A stretch of DNA of 64,000 nt from Psoroptes ovis (Eukaryota > Arthropoda > Arachnida > Sarcoptiformes > Psoroptidae). Position 1 is the first letter of the stretch, and each line of letters begins with the position of its first letter. Shown in pieces: positions 39,745-50,718 of the stretch. The DNA is taken from NCBI GenBank assembly GCA_002943765.1, contig PQWQ01000007.1, positions 1,676,501-1,740,500 of the forward strand, in the 5' to 3' direction. Below the pieces are notes generated by a model that made no database searches, had not been told where the DNA came from, and saw only the letters and a program-made list of their open reading frames with translations. Both the position numbers and the translations under genes were made by a program.

Positions 39745-41270
39745 CGTGGAGATCTCAAGTTGCTTCTTATTTGATTGAAATTAAGAATCGAACATTGAAT
39801 AATTTTGGAAAAATTTCAAAATAACACAAATTGCTTGGCTGTTGCTGTCGATAGGAAAATTTTTACATAATAATAAACTAATAATCATTATTATTATTCA
39901 ATCAATCGTAGTCAAAGACAATAATTGAACTAAAAAAAATACAGGAAAATAAAAGTATATTTTTTTCAAATCCATTTACAATTTTACAATTTCGTCTACA
40001 CCTCACCAATTGTTTACAATTGTTAACAATGAAAAAACTAGAAAAAAAATTAACTGATCATTGTAGACATTGTAGACGATGATCACTGATGAAAATTGAT
40101 GATGATGATATCATTACAATATTATTCGAAATATATTTTGAGACTTTATTATTCGAATGAAAGAAATAAGAGATAAAATTAAACTAAATATAATGATTAT
40201 CGTTCAAATGAAAAAATGAAAAAGGAAAATACAATTGCTTGCCTGCCTATCGGCTTGGCTGTAATTTAATACGATTCGAAATATTAATAATAATCCATGA
40301 TAATAAAAAAATAATATTATCATCATCTCGATCATCATCATTAGCTTCAAAGCTATTCGATATACAAATTGAATTTATTCATATTTATTTGAAAATTCAG
40401 TGTAAATAATCAATTTTCTTCTCAAATTTTCACAATTTACACTTTTGAATTGATTACCAAAATAATAATATTTGCCAAAATTGATCATTGACATATATTT
40501 TTTAATATTTACGATATCATATGTGTTTCGGTTAAATTTGATTATTACGATGATTGAAATGAAATATTTTTTTTATTTATTTAAATCAACAAATATTTTA
40601 TGATTATCATTATTATATGAATGTCATAAATGAAAATGTTTATTTATTTATTCCTAATTTTATTAGTTGTAATTAAATAAAATAACTCATTAGCGGCCCG
40701 TAGAATATCGTCAACATCATCATAACAATAATAATCATCATCATCATCGAAATTATCATTCAAATAATTGTATTTTATTACCATTAGCATTTTGTTTCTT
40801 TCATTGAAAATTTCCAGATCACATTTGATCACATTACTTGGTAATAATTAGGTTATTTACTATTTATTATTTATTTATTTATTTTGTGACCATAACAACT
40901 TTGACTTATTATCATCATTATTATTATGATATTATTATTGTCAAATAATCATATTTGGACAGGAAGATAATCATATTTTAAAGATAATTTGACATAGTTT
41001 TTTTTTCACTTTCTTAAATAATAAGATTCACCATGGTTCATTAATTTATTATATCATCATTGTTGTAATATTGAAAAAAGTTTCATTTTTATTATTATTA
41101 TTTGGAAAATCATAAAATTCAGTGTTTTTTTTGTACATAAATAATAAAATACAATTTTGTTGTTATAATCAAATGAGAACATGTTTAGATTCTGTTTGAA
41201 AATGGATGGGAAAAATTTAGAATAAATAAATGAATTGGATACGAATAATACAAATAAGACAAGCGAATAC
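39745..41270. other. intergenic, 1.5 kb
   Basis: Very AT-rich DNA between the start of the ANL-like gene and the stop of DRG1. TTATTA and ATC tracts dominate; the open frame at 40644-40832 (minus) is a low-complexity Asp/Tyr run and is not supported. Confidence 0.65.
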
Positions 41271-42560
41271 TCACTTTTTAACAATTTGAACAACATCTTC
41301 ATCATTCAATTCATGATCTTTGCCAACTTTTTGTGGATTATGTTTGACGGATGATCCCCAAACCAATGCACTGTAGAAATATGCGTAAATGGTGATAATC
41401 AATGAATAATTTGAAAAAACATTGTCAAATCACTACTTACTATTTGAATTCTTTCATAATTGATTTATGTAATTTATTACAAAAATCTTCCACCGTTTTA
41501 CGTTCACGATTCAATATGACTGGTGCATTATAATCAGGCAATTGTCCTTTGGGTTTAGTATAACTGAAATGATTTGAAAGTTTGCGTTAAATCAGATTAA
41601 AATAGGCAAAAAATGAACATACATTCGGATCAATTTTAAATAATCCCATGTTTTAAAAAGTAAATCATCAAAATTCCATTTATGATGTGCTGATATCGGT
41701 ACACAATGTGGAATTTTATAAATAATTTCCAATTCTTCAATTGAAATTTGATCAATTTTATTTAGAATGTATATGCAAGGTGTATAGATACGGTTGCCTT
41801 CAATCACATCGATAAAATCATCAGCAGTTGCATCATATTTGAGTACTACATCAGCGTTTGCAATTTTATATTCGGCTAATATTGTTTTAACAGTTTCAAA
41901 ATCTAATTCTGATTGTTGCACCAAACATTGTAGATTAATTCCACCTTTATCTTTACGCCTTAATGTAATCTGAGGTGGCTCCTTATTCAGTCTTATACCG
42001 AATCCTTCCAATTCTCTTTCAATTATTCGTTTATGTTGCAATGGTTTCAATACATCTAACACAATATAAATTAAACTACATGTTCTTGCAACAGCTATAA
42101 CTTGACGACCACGACCTTTACCATCTTTGGCACCTTCAATAATACCAGGCAAATCAAGTAATTGAATTTTAGCTCCTTTATATTTGATTACACCAGGCAC
42201 CGTTGTTAAAGTTGTGAATTCATAAGCAGCCACTTCCGAATATACTCCGGCAAGATTGGACAATAAAGTTGATTTGCCAACTGAAGGAAAACCGACAAAA
42301 CCGATACGAGCATCACCAGTTTTAGCAACATCAAAACCTTCACCAGTACCACCTCCACCACCTTTCGGTGTGATCAGCTCTCGTCGTAATTTAGCTAAAC
42401 GAGCTTTAAGAATACCTAAATGACCCATAGTTGCTTTGTTTCGTTGGGTTCTGGCCATCTAAATAATTAGAAATAAATCAAATTCCATTTATGAGTCATT
42501 TCTCTTAAATTCACAATTTACCTCGGCCTCAATGTCGGCAATTTTGTCTAAGACACTCAT
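41271..42560 (-). CDS. DRG1: developmentally regulated GTP-binding protein 1
   Basis: Four exons (42560-42522, 42458-41623, 41563-41441, 41370-41271) with introns of 59-70 bp encode 365 aa; animal DRG1 is 367. DRG1 is a cytoplasmic OBG-superfamily GTPase, known from other species to bind DFRP1/Lerepo4 and to associate with translating ribosomes. Motifs seen: G1 GFPSVGKST at 69-77, G3 DLPG at 115-118, G4 NKID at 246-249, SAH at 269-271, and the C-terminal TGS domain from IYTKPKGQLPDYNAPVIL to the end EDVVQIVKK. The N-terminus MSVLDKIADIEAE is on its own 39-bp exon and matches the family start. All catalytic motifs are intact, so it should be functional. Confidence 0.97.
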
Positions 42561-43003
42561 GATGTTTCGTTTTCAATGAATTTTAAGGCTTCGAATTAAT
42601 TCAAAATACAATAAGTTAACTTAATCAGTCAAAGAAATGGATAAACCACGTTGTTGGTTTTTCTCTTTAATTTCATCTGTTTTTCCAAAAAAAAATTGTA
42701 AACAACGGCCGTTCATAAAGTATAGGTCGCAGTGAAAAATGCAAAAATTTTGTCAAAAAATTGGTCATATTAGTCGATAATTTTGATTTTATTTAATCAA
42801 TCGATTGTTTGCAAAAGAGAAAAACAAATGTAACAAAAACAAATGTAACAAAAACAAAATGGAATAATGGTGCTTGTTTTTTTTTGGATTGTACAATGAT
42901 TTGAATAATTCGAATAAATTTGAAATCCAAAATATGATTATATCACATTTGTATTATCATGATCAAATAAATAAGGAGATAAATTGAATGAAACAATTTT
43001 TTT
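42561..43003. other. intergenic, about 440 bp, DRG1 promoter region
   Basis: Separates the DRG1 start codon from the stop of the next minus-strand gene. It contains a tandemly repeated AACAAATGTAACAAAAACAA-like segment at about 42823-42858 and no clear TATA box, as expected for a housekeeping gene. Confidence 0.6.
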
Positions 43004-43605
43004 TTAAAACAAAGGTGATGCAGTATATTGATGAAATACATCATATGTATTGTAACAAATTGTTGAAACAATTCCAACGACAATCATAACAAATACATTC
43101 AATGTTGGTGATTCTAAATCTAATAGTCGTATAAATGGTTTTAATATCAGCCATGTCAACAATAATCCCAAATGAAAAATATAAACACCATATAAACCAA
43201 TAAATGTTATAATCAATGTCAATATTGATATTAATAAATGAACACTTTTACTTCGAGCATTTACGGTGCCTTCACGATGATCTTCCAATATTTCATGACA
43301 ACATGTTAAAATATAAAATGAAATGTATCCTTTCACGATGAATACAGTTATCCCGTATAATAAATATGATAAATATTGTCCCATACTGAAGGCTATAGAA
43401 AACATTCTTGAATAAGAGCTAAATGAAATATAGAAAAATATCAATGAAATCAATTGATTGTAATCATCAAGAAAACATTGACTTACTCAAACGATTTCAG
43501 CGTTGATTGTTGTTGTTGTTGTTGATGCAGGGTTTGATTATTATTTTGATGATAATAATAATAATAATATTGGTCAAAATAGCTTTTAAACGTTTCTTGT
43601 AACAT
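43004..43605 (-). CDS. small multi-pass membrane protein of unknown family
   Basis: Two exons, 43605-43487 and 43418-43004, with a 68 bp intron (GTAAGT donor) give 177 aa. The N-terminal 40 residues are low-complexity with a Tyr run and a run of six Gln. About four hydrophobic segments follow, including SYLLYGITVFIVKGYISFYI, HLLISILTLIITFIGLYGVY, IFHLGLLLTWLILKPFI and VFVMIVVGIVSTICY, with a Cys pair (LTCCHEILEDHREG) in a loop between the first and second. I recognise no family. The clean splice join with preserved frame and the segment pattern argue for a real gene. It lies 444 bp beyond DRG1 on the same strand, but animal genes this close need not share regulation. Confidence 0.65.
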
Positions 43606-44328
43606 CAATATTATCATAATTATTTGTTTACAAAAATAATTTAGACAAAATGAATTCAAATAATAATAATTTCAATTTAAATTAAATTCTTCCATAGATT
43701 TCTTCAGAGTTTAATCATCATCATCATTCAATTTGATGATCGATTTATATTAATTTCATTGATATAATTGAATGTACTGATAACACATGATAAATTAAAT
43801 ATTGTTTATCACAATTCGTAATAAGGCGTTCACAAATTCATTAAATTAGTTTTTATTTATTATCAACAATTAATGAATCAACATGATTATTCAATGATAT
43901 GCATTTCAATGACAAAATTTTTAAATTTTTCAAGAAGTTTCTTGATTTTTCAAATCAATTAAAATCAGTTAATCATCAAAGAGGTATATCCCCGTCGCTG
44001 TTGAATGTGATTATTCATAAGATTTCAACGTCAGTCACACGTGATGCCAATCAAAGTCGAATGCTGATAATGGTTGCATGTGATTTCAGTATGATTTTAT
44101 GATTTTAGCATGAAATCATAAAATATTGGCGGTAACACATTGAAAATTGCATGAGCAATTATCATAATCAATCATTTGTGATAAATGAATGAATTATTAC
44201 AATTTTTGAGTGAGCAAAATTTATGATTACAAATTGAATACAAAATAGATACAATAATAAACATATGTTTTGTCCTCATGATTATTTATGATGTCGATGA
44301 AGAATGAGTGAATTAGTGAGTGAAGAAT

Positions 44329-44640
44329 GAGTTATGTTTATGTTTATTCTGTTTATTTTCTTGAATAATTCATCATCATTTTTTCAACTGTTTTTACGCA
44401 TTATTATGCGTATTAACATATGTGTGTTTGTGTGAATTATTGATGATTTATGTTGAATTGATTGAAGATATTCATACAAAAACATTGATTAATTAAACAT
44501 GCGCACATATATTCATTTGGCCAACTAAACTATATTTTGAAAATGAATGAGCCGCCAAAAACACCGGGATGATCATCTTGATTGATGCCGGTGACGTAAA
44601 ATATTGATGATTAAGATGTATTTAATGATGTTAAGCCTGA
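44329..44640 (+). repeat. diverged duplicate, copy A (broken)
   Basis: Shares an ordered set of blocks with 45165-45470: GAGTTATGTTTAT, a GTGTGAATTATTRATGATT block, CATGCGCAYAT followed by TTTGGCC, and an ATG followed by a CCGC-AAAACAC block. Read from 44542 it begins MNEPPKTPG then stops; a shift of one frame restores MIILIDAGD, which lines up with MLIAVDSDG of copy B. It therefore looks like a decayed paralogue. Confidence 0.5.
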
Positions 44641-44812
44641 AACTTAGATGAAAGAAAGTAATTGATGGTTTGAAATTCCAATAAATTTCGTTACTTCTAT
44701 GGTCGCTTTAAACTGTTTCTGCATGTCTTCGTCAATACGACTAACTACTACGTCCACTGGGTTTTTTTGCCAGCGAATTGAATGCGAAATGAATATTAAT
44801 ATCATTTCAAGT
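44640..44812 (-). other. orphan coding-like island
   Basis: An open stretch on the minus strand without a start codon reads about RWQKNPVDVVVSRIDEDMQK and then QFKATIEVTKFIGIS. It has a balanced residue composition and higher G+C than its flanks, unlike the low-complexity open frames nearby. It could be a fragment of a decayed gene or transposon; I do not recognise the family. Confidence 0.3.
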
Positions 44813-45346
44813 ATTTTGAATTCTTTTTCAATTTACAAAAATATATTCATAATCTCTAAATCTATTGATTGAAATTGAATCATAACTTGTAAATAATAAA
44901 TTTATTTAATTTCGCGTATTGTTAATTCAATAGATTGTAGATTCTGGTGGATGAGAATTCAAACAAAAATGAAATGGAAATCAAATCCAAATCAAACATG
45001 AAAAAATCATTTTCTATTTTCAAAAACGGAAATAATCAAAAACAAATTGAAATTCGATAATTTTTGGCGCTATTTTAACACAAATCGCTCTAAATAATCG
45101 AAATAGATGAAATTTTCTTTACATATGCATTATCATATGATGAGGGAAAATATAGGTTACTAAAGAGTTATGTTTATTTTATGTTAATTCAATAATTTAT
45201 CATTATACACTGTTTCCATTAATATGCACAATTGTGCGCAAAAAAACATGTGTGTGTGAATTATTAATGATTAATGCACCAATTTAATTAAATTACGATG
45301 AAGCATGCGCATATTTATTTATTTTTTGGCCTAAAAAAATTCAAAA

Positions 45347-45618
45347 ATGACAACCCGCGAAAACACTAAGATGTTAATCGCTGTTGATTCAGATGGCTTA
45401 TATCATTGCTTTCACGGCCAACAATCGTTATTAAAATTAGATTTGCCAACAACATATCTCAGGTACGTTGCCCTCGGCAAATCTATAGATTTTTGAAACA
45501 AACCTCAAGCAACAGTCCTTGTTTCGTTATCTTTGGTCATGATTAATCAAAAAATTGATTAAATTTCAGAGTTATTTCAAACCATGTTGATTTCATTGTT
45601 TATAATTTGATTTCCTGA
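45347..45618 (+). CDS. candidate small two-exon gene (copy B of the duplication)
   Basis: ATG at 45347 opens a 38-codon frame ending CTCAG before GTACGT (donor at 45463); an acceptor TTTCAG ends at 45569, and joining 45347-45462 to 45570-45618 keeps frame to a 54-residue product beginning MTTRENTKMLIAVDSDGLYH and ending VDFIVYNLIS. The intron is 107 bp. The first exon has ordinary protein-like composition and is duplicated in frame-shifted form at 44542. It may be a short gene, the 5' end of a longer one, or a pseudogene. No family recognised. Confidence 0.25.
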
Positions 45619-47155
45619 TCGAAAATATTGAAATAAACATCAAATGACATTGTCGACCAATATCAATGGCAACATTGAGTATTTTCTGGTGAACAAATAA
45701 ATTACACAATAATCAATCGTTTATCGATTTGTTTAATCTTTTTCAAATTTTTCAAAAATTTCAATAAATTTTCAATGAAAAAACATGGATCGACCTTCAA
45801 ACAAATCCATTGATCAATCAATCAATGTGAATGAAACTTCCTTGTTAATCGTGATTATTTGTAAATAAGAGTGCATTTGTATACACACAACAATCATCAT
45901 TTGATCATCATCAGGAAGCGAAATTCAAAAGATAAAAACAAAACAATGACATTTTTACTACCATTACCACCAATAAACAACAACCGATAACAAGAGATGA
46001 TATCGTCAACCTATGTGAAATCAACCTTTAAATTCAACATTTCCCCCAATCAATATCGGGTATTGTGGCGCTGAAATATCATGGATTCATGAAAGGCGAC
46101 AACTTTCGGCAATCGGTGAAGGATTGTTGACTGAAGATATTTGAATAAGTTTAACCGTTAAATGAATCGAAACTGTAAAACTGGAAATTCAAACTGGAAT
46201 CAATGCTATGAAATGGATACAACAATCGAGACAACGACCAGCACCAGTAACAGTACCATCAACAACAACATCAAAATTAACCAAATAAATGTTCTTCATC
46301 ATCAAAACATATGATTTAGTCGATGGAATTTATATTTAGTTCATTTTATAATGATTATTTTTCAGTCAAAAAAAAAAAAAAAAAAATGGAAGAGAAATAT
46401 CATTAAATACTCATGCAGCAGAGAGAGAGAGAACAACTACAAAAACATAGAGAGAGTAAGAGGTAAATGGCCTTAATATTACAACAATTGTGTTATTTGG
46501 TATTAATTTTAATTTTATTTTTATGTTTTTTTTACATGTATTTAATGGCTTTTGCCATTCAAAACAAAACAAAACCAGAATCTACACACATAGATGATCA
46601 TATACCAAAAATACGAAATAAATCCAAAGGCGTATGTCCGTAGTTTGCTGTATTATGTTGTATTATGTAATATCAGAAAATAGTTTTACCTTTTTTCAGC
46701 TGCGATGGACATGCATACATATACCGTTATACAAAAACTGCTTGTTTGATTGATGTTTGACTCTACAAGAGTTGAAAACCAAATCAAACGACAACAACAA
46801 CAACACCAGTAACAACAACAATAACAATCATATTGAGTTCATCATATTGTGCTGTTTGATGATGATGATACCAAAGAAGTAGTTCAAAACATGCAGCAGT
46901 TTTAAACCTGAGATGTAAATGATAGATGATAATTTTATGATAATTTATTGTCAAATCGATCAGCCATTGTTGTTTGTTATTGTGAATATCTGCTGATTTA
47001 TGAGGTTTTAACCCTTAATCTTCAAATTTTTTATGCTCGATCTCAATGAATTATCATTTGGTGATTGTGTTGTGATAATTTGATAGATTCATTCGATTTG
47101 ATTTGATTTAATTTGTTTGTTATCGACGAAATTTTTTTTTTTTTGATTATCATTG

Positions 47156-48177
47156 ATGGGAAGACAAAAAGATTATGGATCGAAAATTGCTGTACTTGTT
47201 TCGGATGATCAGCAGCAACAACAAATGGTTACAACAGCCACACCGACACCAACAACGACGACGACCAAATCTGAGACGAATGGCGAAAATAACGTGATAA
47301 CAGCAGCTGTTGCATCGAAGAATTCAACGATTGTCGACATGGACGATTGTCAAATCGATTTGGATCATAAACAACAACAACAACAATCGAACAATATTGT
47401 TCAATCGATTATTGATCATAAATCAGAAATGAATGTCGCTGCTGCTGCCATTTGTCGTATTTGTCATTGTTCTAATGATGATTTAACCGATACAACAACA
47501 GTGACAGTATCGAAATCAAATACAATGAATTTTAATGAAACACAAATGATTCGAAATAATCAATCAATCATATTTATACAACCATGTTATTGTACAGGTA
47601 CGTTACAATATGTACATCATGATTGCCTACAACAATGGATACGTTCATCTAATCATAAATATTGTGAATTATGTAAATATCATTTTCAAATCAAGACTAA
47701 AAATAAACCAATATTTGAGGTGAGCATTCGTCAATATCAATCAATTACTTCGATTAATCATTTGATCGAAATTTTTCCCCAATTTTTCATTAGTGGCAAT
47801 GCTTTAATATGACACCAAATGAACGACGAAAATTAATTCTACACATTACATTCAATCTGATATCAATGATTTGTGTATTTTGGTCAGTATATGTAATCGC
47901 TGAACGTGCATCATATGAACTGATGAATCGTTTTGGTTGGCAATTTTGGATAAAATTGGCTGTAAGTGTTTGTGTTTGTTTAATGAATTATTAATGAAAT
48001 TCAATATTAATATGACCTCTTTTTTTCGGGTGAAAATTCCTTTTTTTTTAGCTAGTTGCAATCGGATTGATTTGCGGTATCATATTCATTATATTTCAAT
48101 TAAGGCTTTACATTTCACTATTATTACGTTGGAAACAATTTAATCAAATATTTATTATTGAAAATGTTTGCAAATAA
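47156..48177 (+). CDS. membrane-associated RING-CH E3 ubiquitin ligase, MARCH1/8-like
   Basis: Three exons (47156-47719, 47794-47961, 48052-48177) encode 285 aa. The RING-CH zinc domain is complete: C100-x2-C103, C144-x-C146-x7-H154-x2-C157, C170-x2-C173, with the MARCH1/8 signature GTLQYVHHDCLQQWI. The loop between C103 and C144 is expanded and Thr/Asn-rich. After WQCFNMTPNERRKLIL come two TM segments (HITFNLISMICVFWSVYVI and LALVAIGLICGIIFIIFQLR) and a short tail QFNQIFIIENVCK, the layout of MARCH1/8. These ligases sit in endosomal and plasma membranes and ubiquitinate transmembrane proteins for lysosomal turnover. The N-terminus is Gln/Thr-rich. Start is the first ATG; an in-frame TTG just before it is not used. 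Confidence 0.92.
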
Positions 48178-49116
48178 TCAACGAAAAAAATAAAAAATAA
48201 ATTAAAATCAAAAGAAAACTTAGGCCGCAATTCCATTACTCTTATTTGTGTGTGATATACGAACATATTCATTGAATTATTAATGACAATTTCTTATTTG
48301 GAAATGAATCGAAATTTCCTGGGAAAAAAATGAAAAAAATGATGATTGATTGACTGATAGATTGATTTTGATTGACGATTCCTTGGTTCATGCCCCGAAC
48401 CCGATACATTGTCACTAATTGATTACGATTCAAATTCAATTTAATTCAACACTGCACACACTACCGCACACACACAATAAGTTTGACTATCGATCCAATG
48501 AAGAAAATAATAATGATAATTATCATCATTATTAAATCATATGACAATTAATTATGTAAATTTTGAAAAAATTTTAAAATTTTTTTCCTTCTTATTTCTA
48601 ATTTTTCAATTATAAAGTTATGATAAAAAATAATAAAAAAAAATTATATTTTTCTATTGATTTTTTCCATTCTTTCATTAGTTTTGGGTCGGAAGCCTCT
48701 TGAAATTGTTTTGAAATTATTTTTAAAAAAAATTTTCGTTCGTAATGATTTCATTCATTACGAAATACATTTTAAGGCTAAAATCATAAATTTCTCATTG
48801 ATTCACGTTCTTTGGCCATTGTTTTTCTGCAAACAAAATAATAATCAAAGTTTTTTGGTTTTTTTTTGTTTTCAAGCAAAAATACCGAAAGAAATCTTTG
48901 TATTTCCATAGAAAAATGCTACAAACAAACAAACGCCGAAATAATGGTAATAATCTCATTAATCATTAATTTTAGTGTTTTTCGATGATTTTTTTTTCAC
49001 GTTGGAATGAAAATAAACAAAAATTTTCAAATGATTTGATTCATTTCTATTTTGATAAAGATTTTGATTAGTTTGTTTGTTTGTTAGAAATAATAATAAT
49101 AATAATAATTAGAAAA
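48178..49116. other. intergenic, 0.9 kb
   Basis: Between two plus-strand genes. Begins with poly(A) signals for the MARCH-like gene; the rest is AT-rich with T tracts at 48853 and 48989. No gene seen. Confidence 0.65.
48189..48201 (+). promoter_or_regulatory. overlapping poly(A) signals for the MARCH-like gene
   Basis: Two AATAAA hexamers at 48189 and 48196, starting 12 bases after the stop codon. If used, the 3' UTR would be only a few tens of bases long. Confidence 0.5.
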
Positions 49117-50718
49117 ATGATAATAAAAATTCATCATTTTTCATATTATCAACTCAAAGAAATTGTCGAACATCGACATGATCATTGGTATTGTATTAAG
49201 AATGTTTTCGAAATTGTATTACTTTCAACAAGTGCTGTAAGAATTATATTTGGATTAATAAGCTATGTTAGTGAAGAAAATTTAATAAAATATTGGCAAA
49301 TTGATCCATTTTCGAATTATTTTATACGATCATATGATCGTTTATGTCAACAATATCTATTATTCGGTTTAATATTATCAATATTAGGTATTTTTGGTAA
49401 AATAAAATTTTTCTTCTCAAAAGTCGATACAATCACATTTACGACACCTTATGAGCTGATTGTTCATAATTTTGATGAATTCCAACAATGTATACTGAAG
49501 ACTCAATCATCCAACAACAATGATCAAACGTTTGATTATTATCCAAATTCTTTAGCCAATATTTTGATACGATCATTTAATTATGCACAAAGAGTTTTGA
49601 AAAAACAAATTGCAATATTTTCAATCAAAATTGATCCGAATGAATTGAAAAAATTACATAAACTTAATATTAAAAATAGATTCAGGCCAGAAGATCGTAT
49701 TAAAATGATTAAAATATTGTCAATCATTGATTTAGTCATCATTGTTTTACATATTGGCCTTGGTATGTTTTACTTATTAATAATAAATCATACAATTTTC
49801 TATTTTACAATTAATTTTTTCTTTGAAATCAGTAATTGTATGTGTTCTCGGCTATATTGATTATTATCATTTGAACACTGAAAACAATGCCTACATCAAT
49901 AATGAGTTTGTAATACTGATTGACATTTTTGTAATGAATTATAACATTTTCACCATTATTCAATGTGGTATTCTATTTTCATCTATTTCAATGAGTACCG
50001 GTATATTTTTCAAAATTGGTTTAAATCGTTTGAATAATCAATTAGAACGTGTATCAATCATATCACGTAAACGTAATTTAACAGCAATCATCAGTCATGA
50101 ATCAGTCAGACCATTGTTATATATTCAATTAGATTGCCTTGATTGGATGTATCATCAACATGCTTATGCATGTTTAGAAAGACTTTATTCATATAAAGAA
50201 ATATGGAGTAATGCATTATTCAATTATTTACTCATCAGTATACCATTGAATGTTTGTGCTGTATCAGGTTTAATGATTGAACAATTGACTATTGGTGAAA
50301 AAATGGTATTATATACAATAATATTTATGCATACAGCAATGACACATGTTTCATTGTTTCATCATTCACGACAAACAAAATTATTACATCGTTTTGGTCA
50401 TTATCTATTTCCTATCATACAATCAATTGTAGTCATTTCAAAACCACCGAGAAATTTTCAATCAATCATGATACGAACATTACGAATTAAATTGAAATAT
50501 TCTGATCTTTTTAATCGATTATTATATGGACCAAAATATGGCCCATATGTTTCGTTGATTGGTGTCATCACTGAAATGTTTATATTCAATGTAATATTTT
50601 TTTGATTATAACTAAATTTCATCATATTTATATTTCATTGATTATTCCTCCATAGCTTGCTGTAACGTATGTTGGCGGTTTCATATTCGTTTACACTCAT
50701 CTTGTTCTCAATTTTTGA
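49117..50718 (+). CDS. multi-pass chemoreceptor-like membrane protein
   Basis: Three exons (49117-49762, 49833-50590, 50656-50718) encode 488 aa in frame. About six to eight hydrophobic segments are visible, for example FEIVLLSTSAVRIIFGLI, YLLFGLILSILGIFG, IIDLVIIVLHIGLGVIVCVL, FTIIQCGILFSSISM, LFNYLLISIPLNVCAVSGLM, MVLYTIIFMHTAMTHVSLF and, in the last exon, LAVTYVGGFIFVYTHLVLNF. A long charged loop (about 115-205) precedes the middle TM segments. A short last exon coding the final TM helix recalls arthropod gustatory receptors, but the canonical TYhhhhhQF ending is absent. YGPKYGPYVSLIGVIT near the C-terminus is, to my recollection, of a kind found in large uncharacterised mite families. Receptor role is inference. 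Confidence 0.7.

Larger units (their letters stand above)
43606..47155. other. 3.5 kb region between divergent genes, with a diverged duplication
   Basis: Apart from the candidate small gene and fragments listed separately, it is AT-rich DNA with a T tract at 47131, an A tract near 46371, GA repeats at 46421-46455 and CAA repeats at 46790. Promoters of the 43 kb and MARCH-like genes should lie at its two ends. Confidence 0.6.

Noticed and set aside
43899..44102. 67-aa plus-strand frame
   Set aside because: No domain, overlaps no splice signals; partly within the flank of the duplicated segment.
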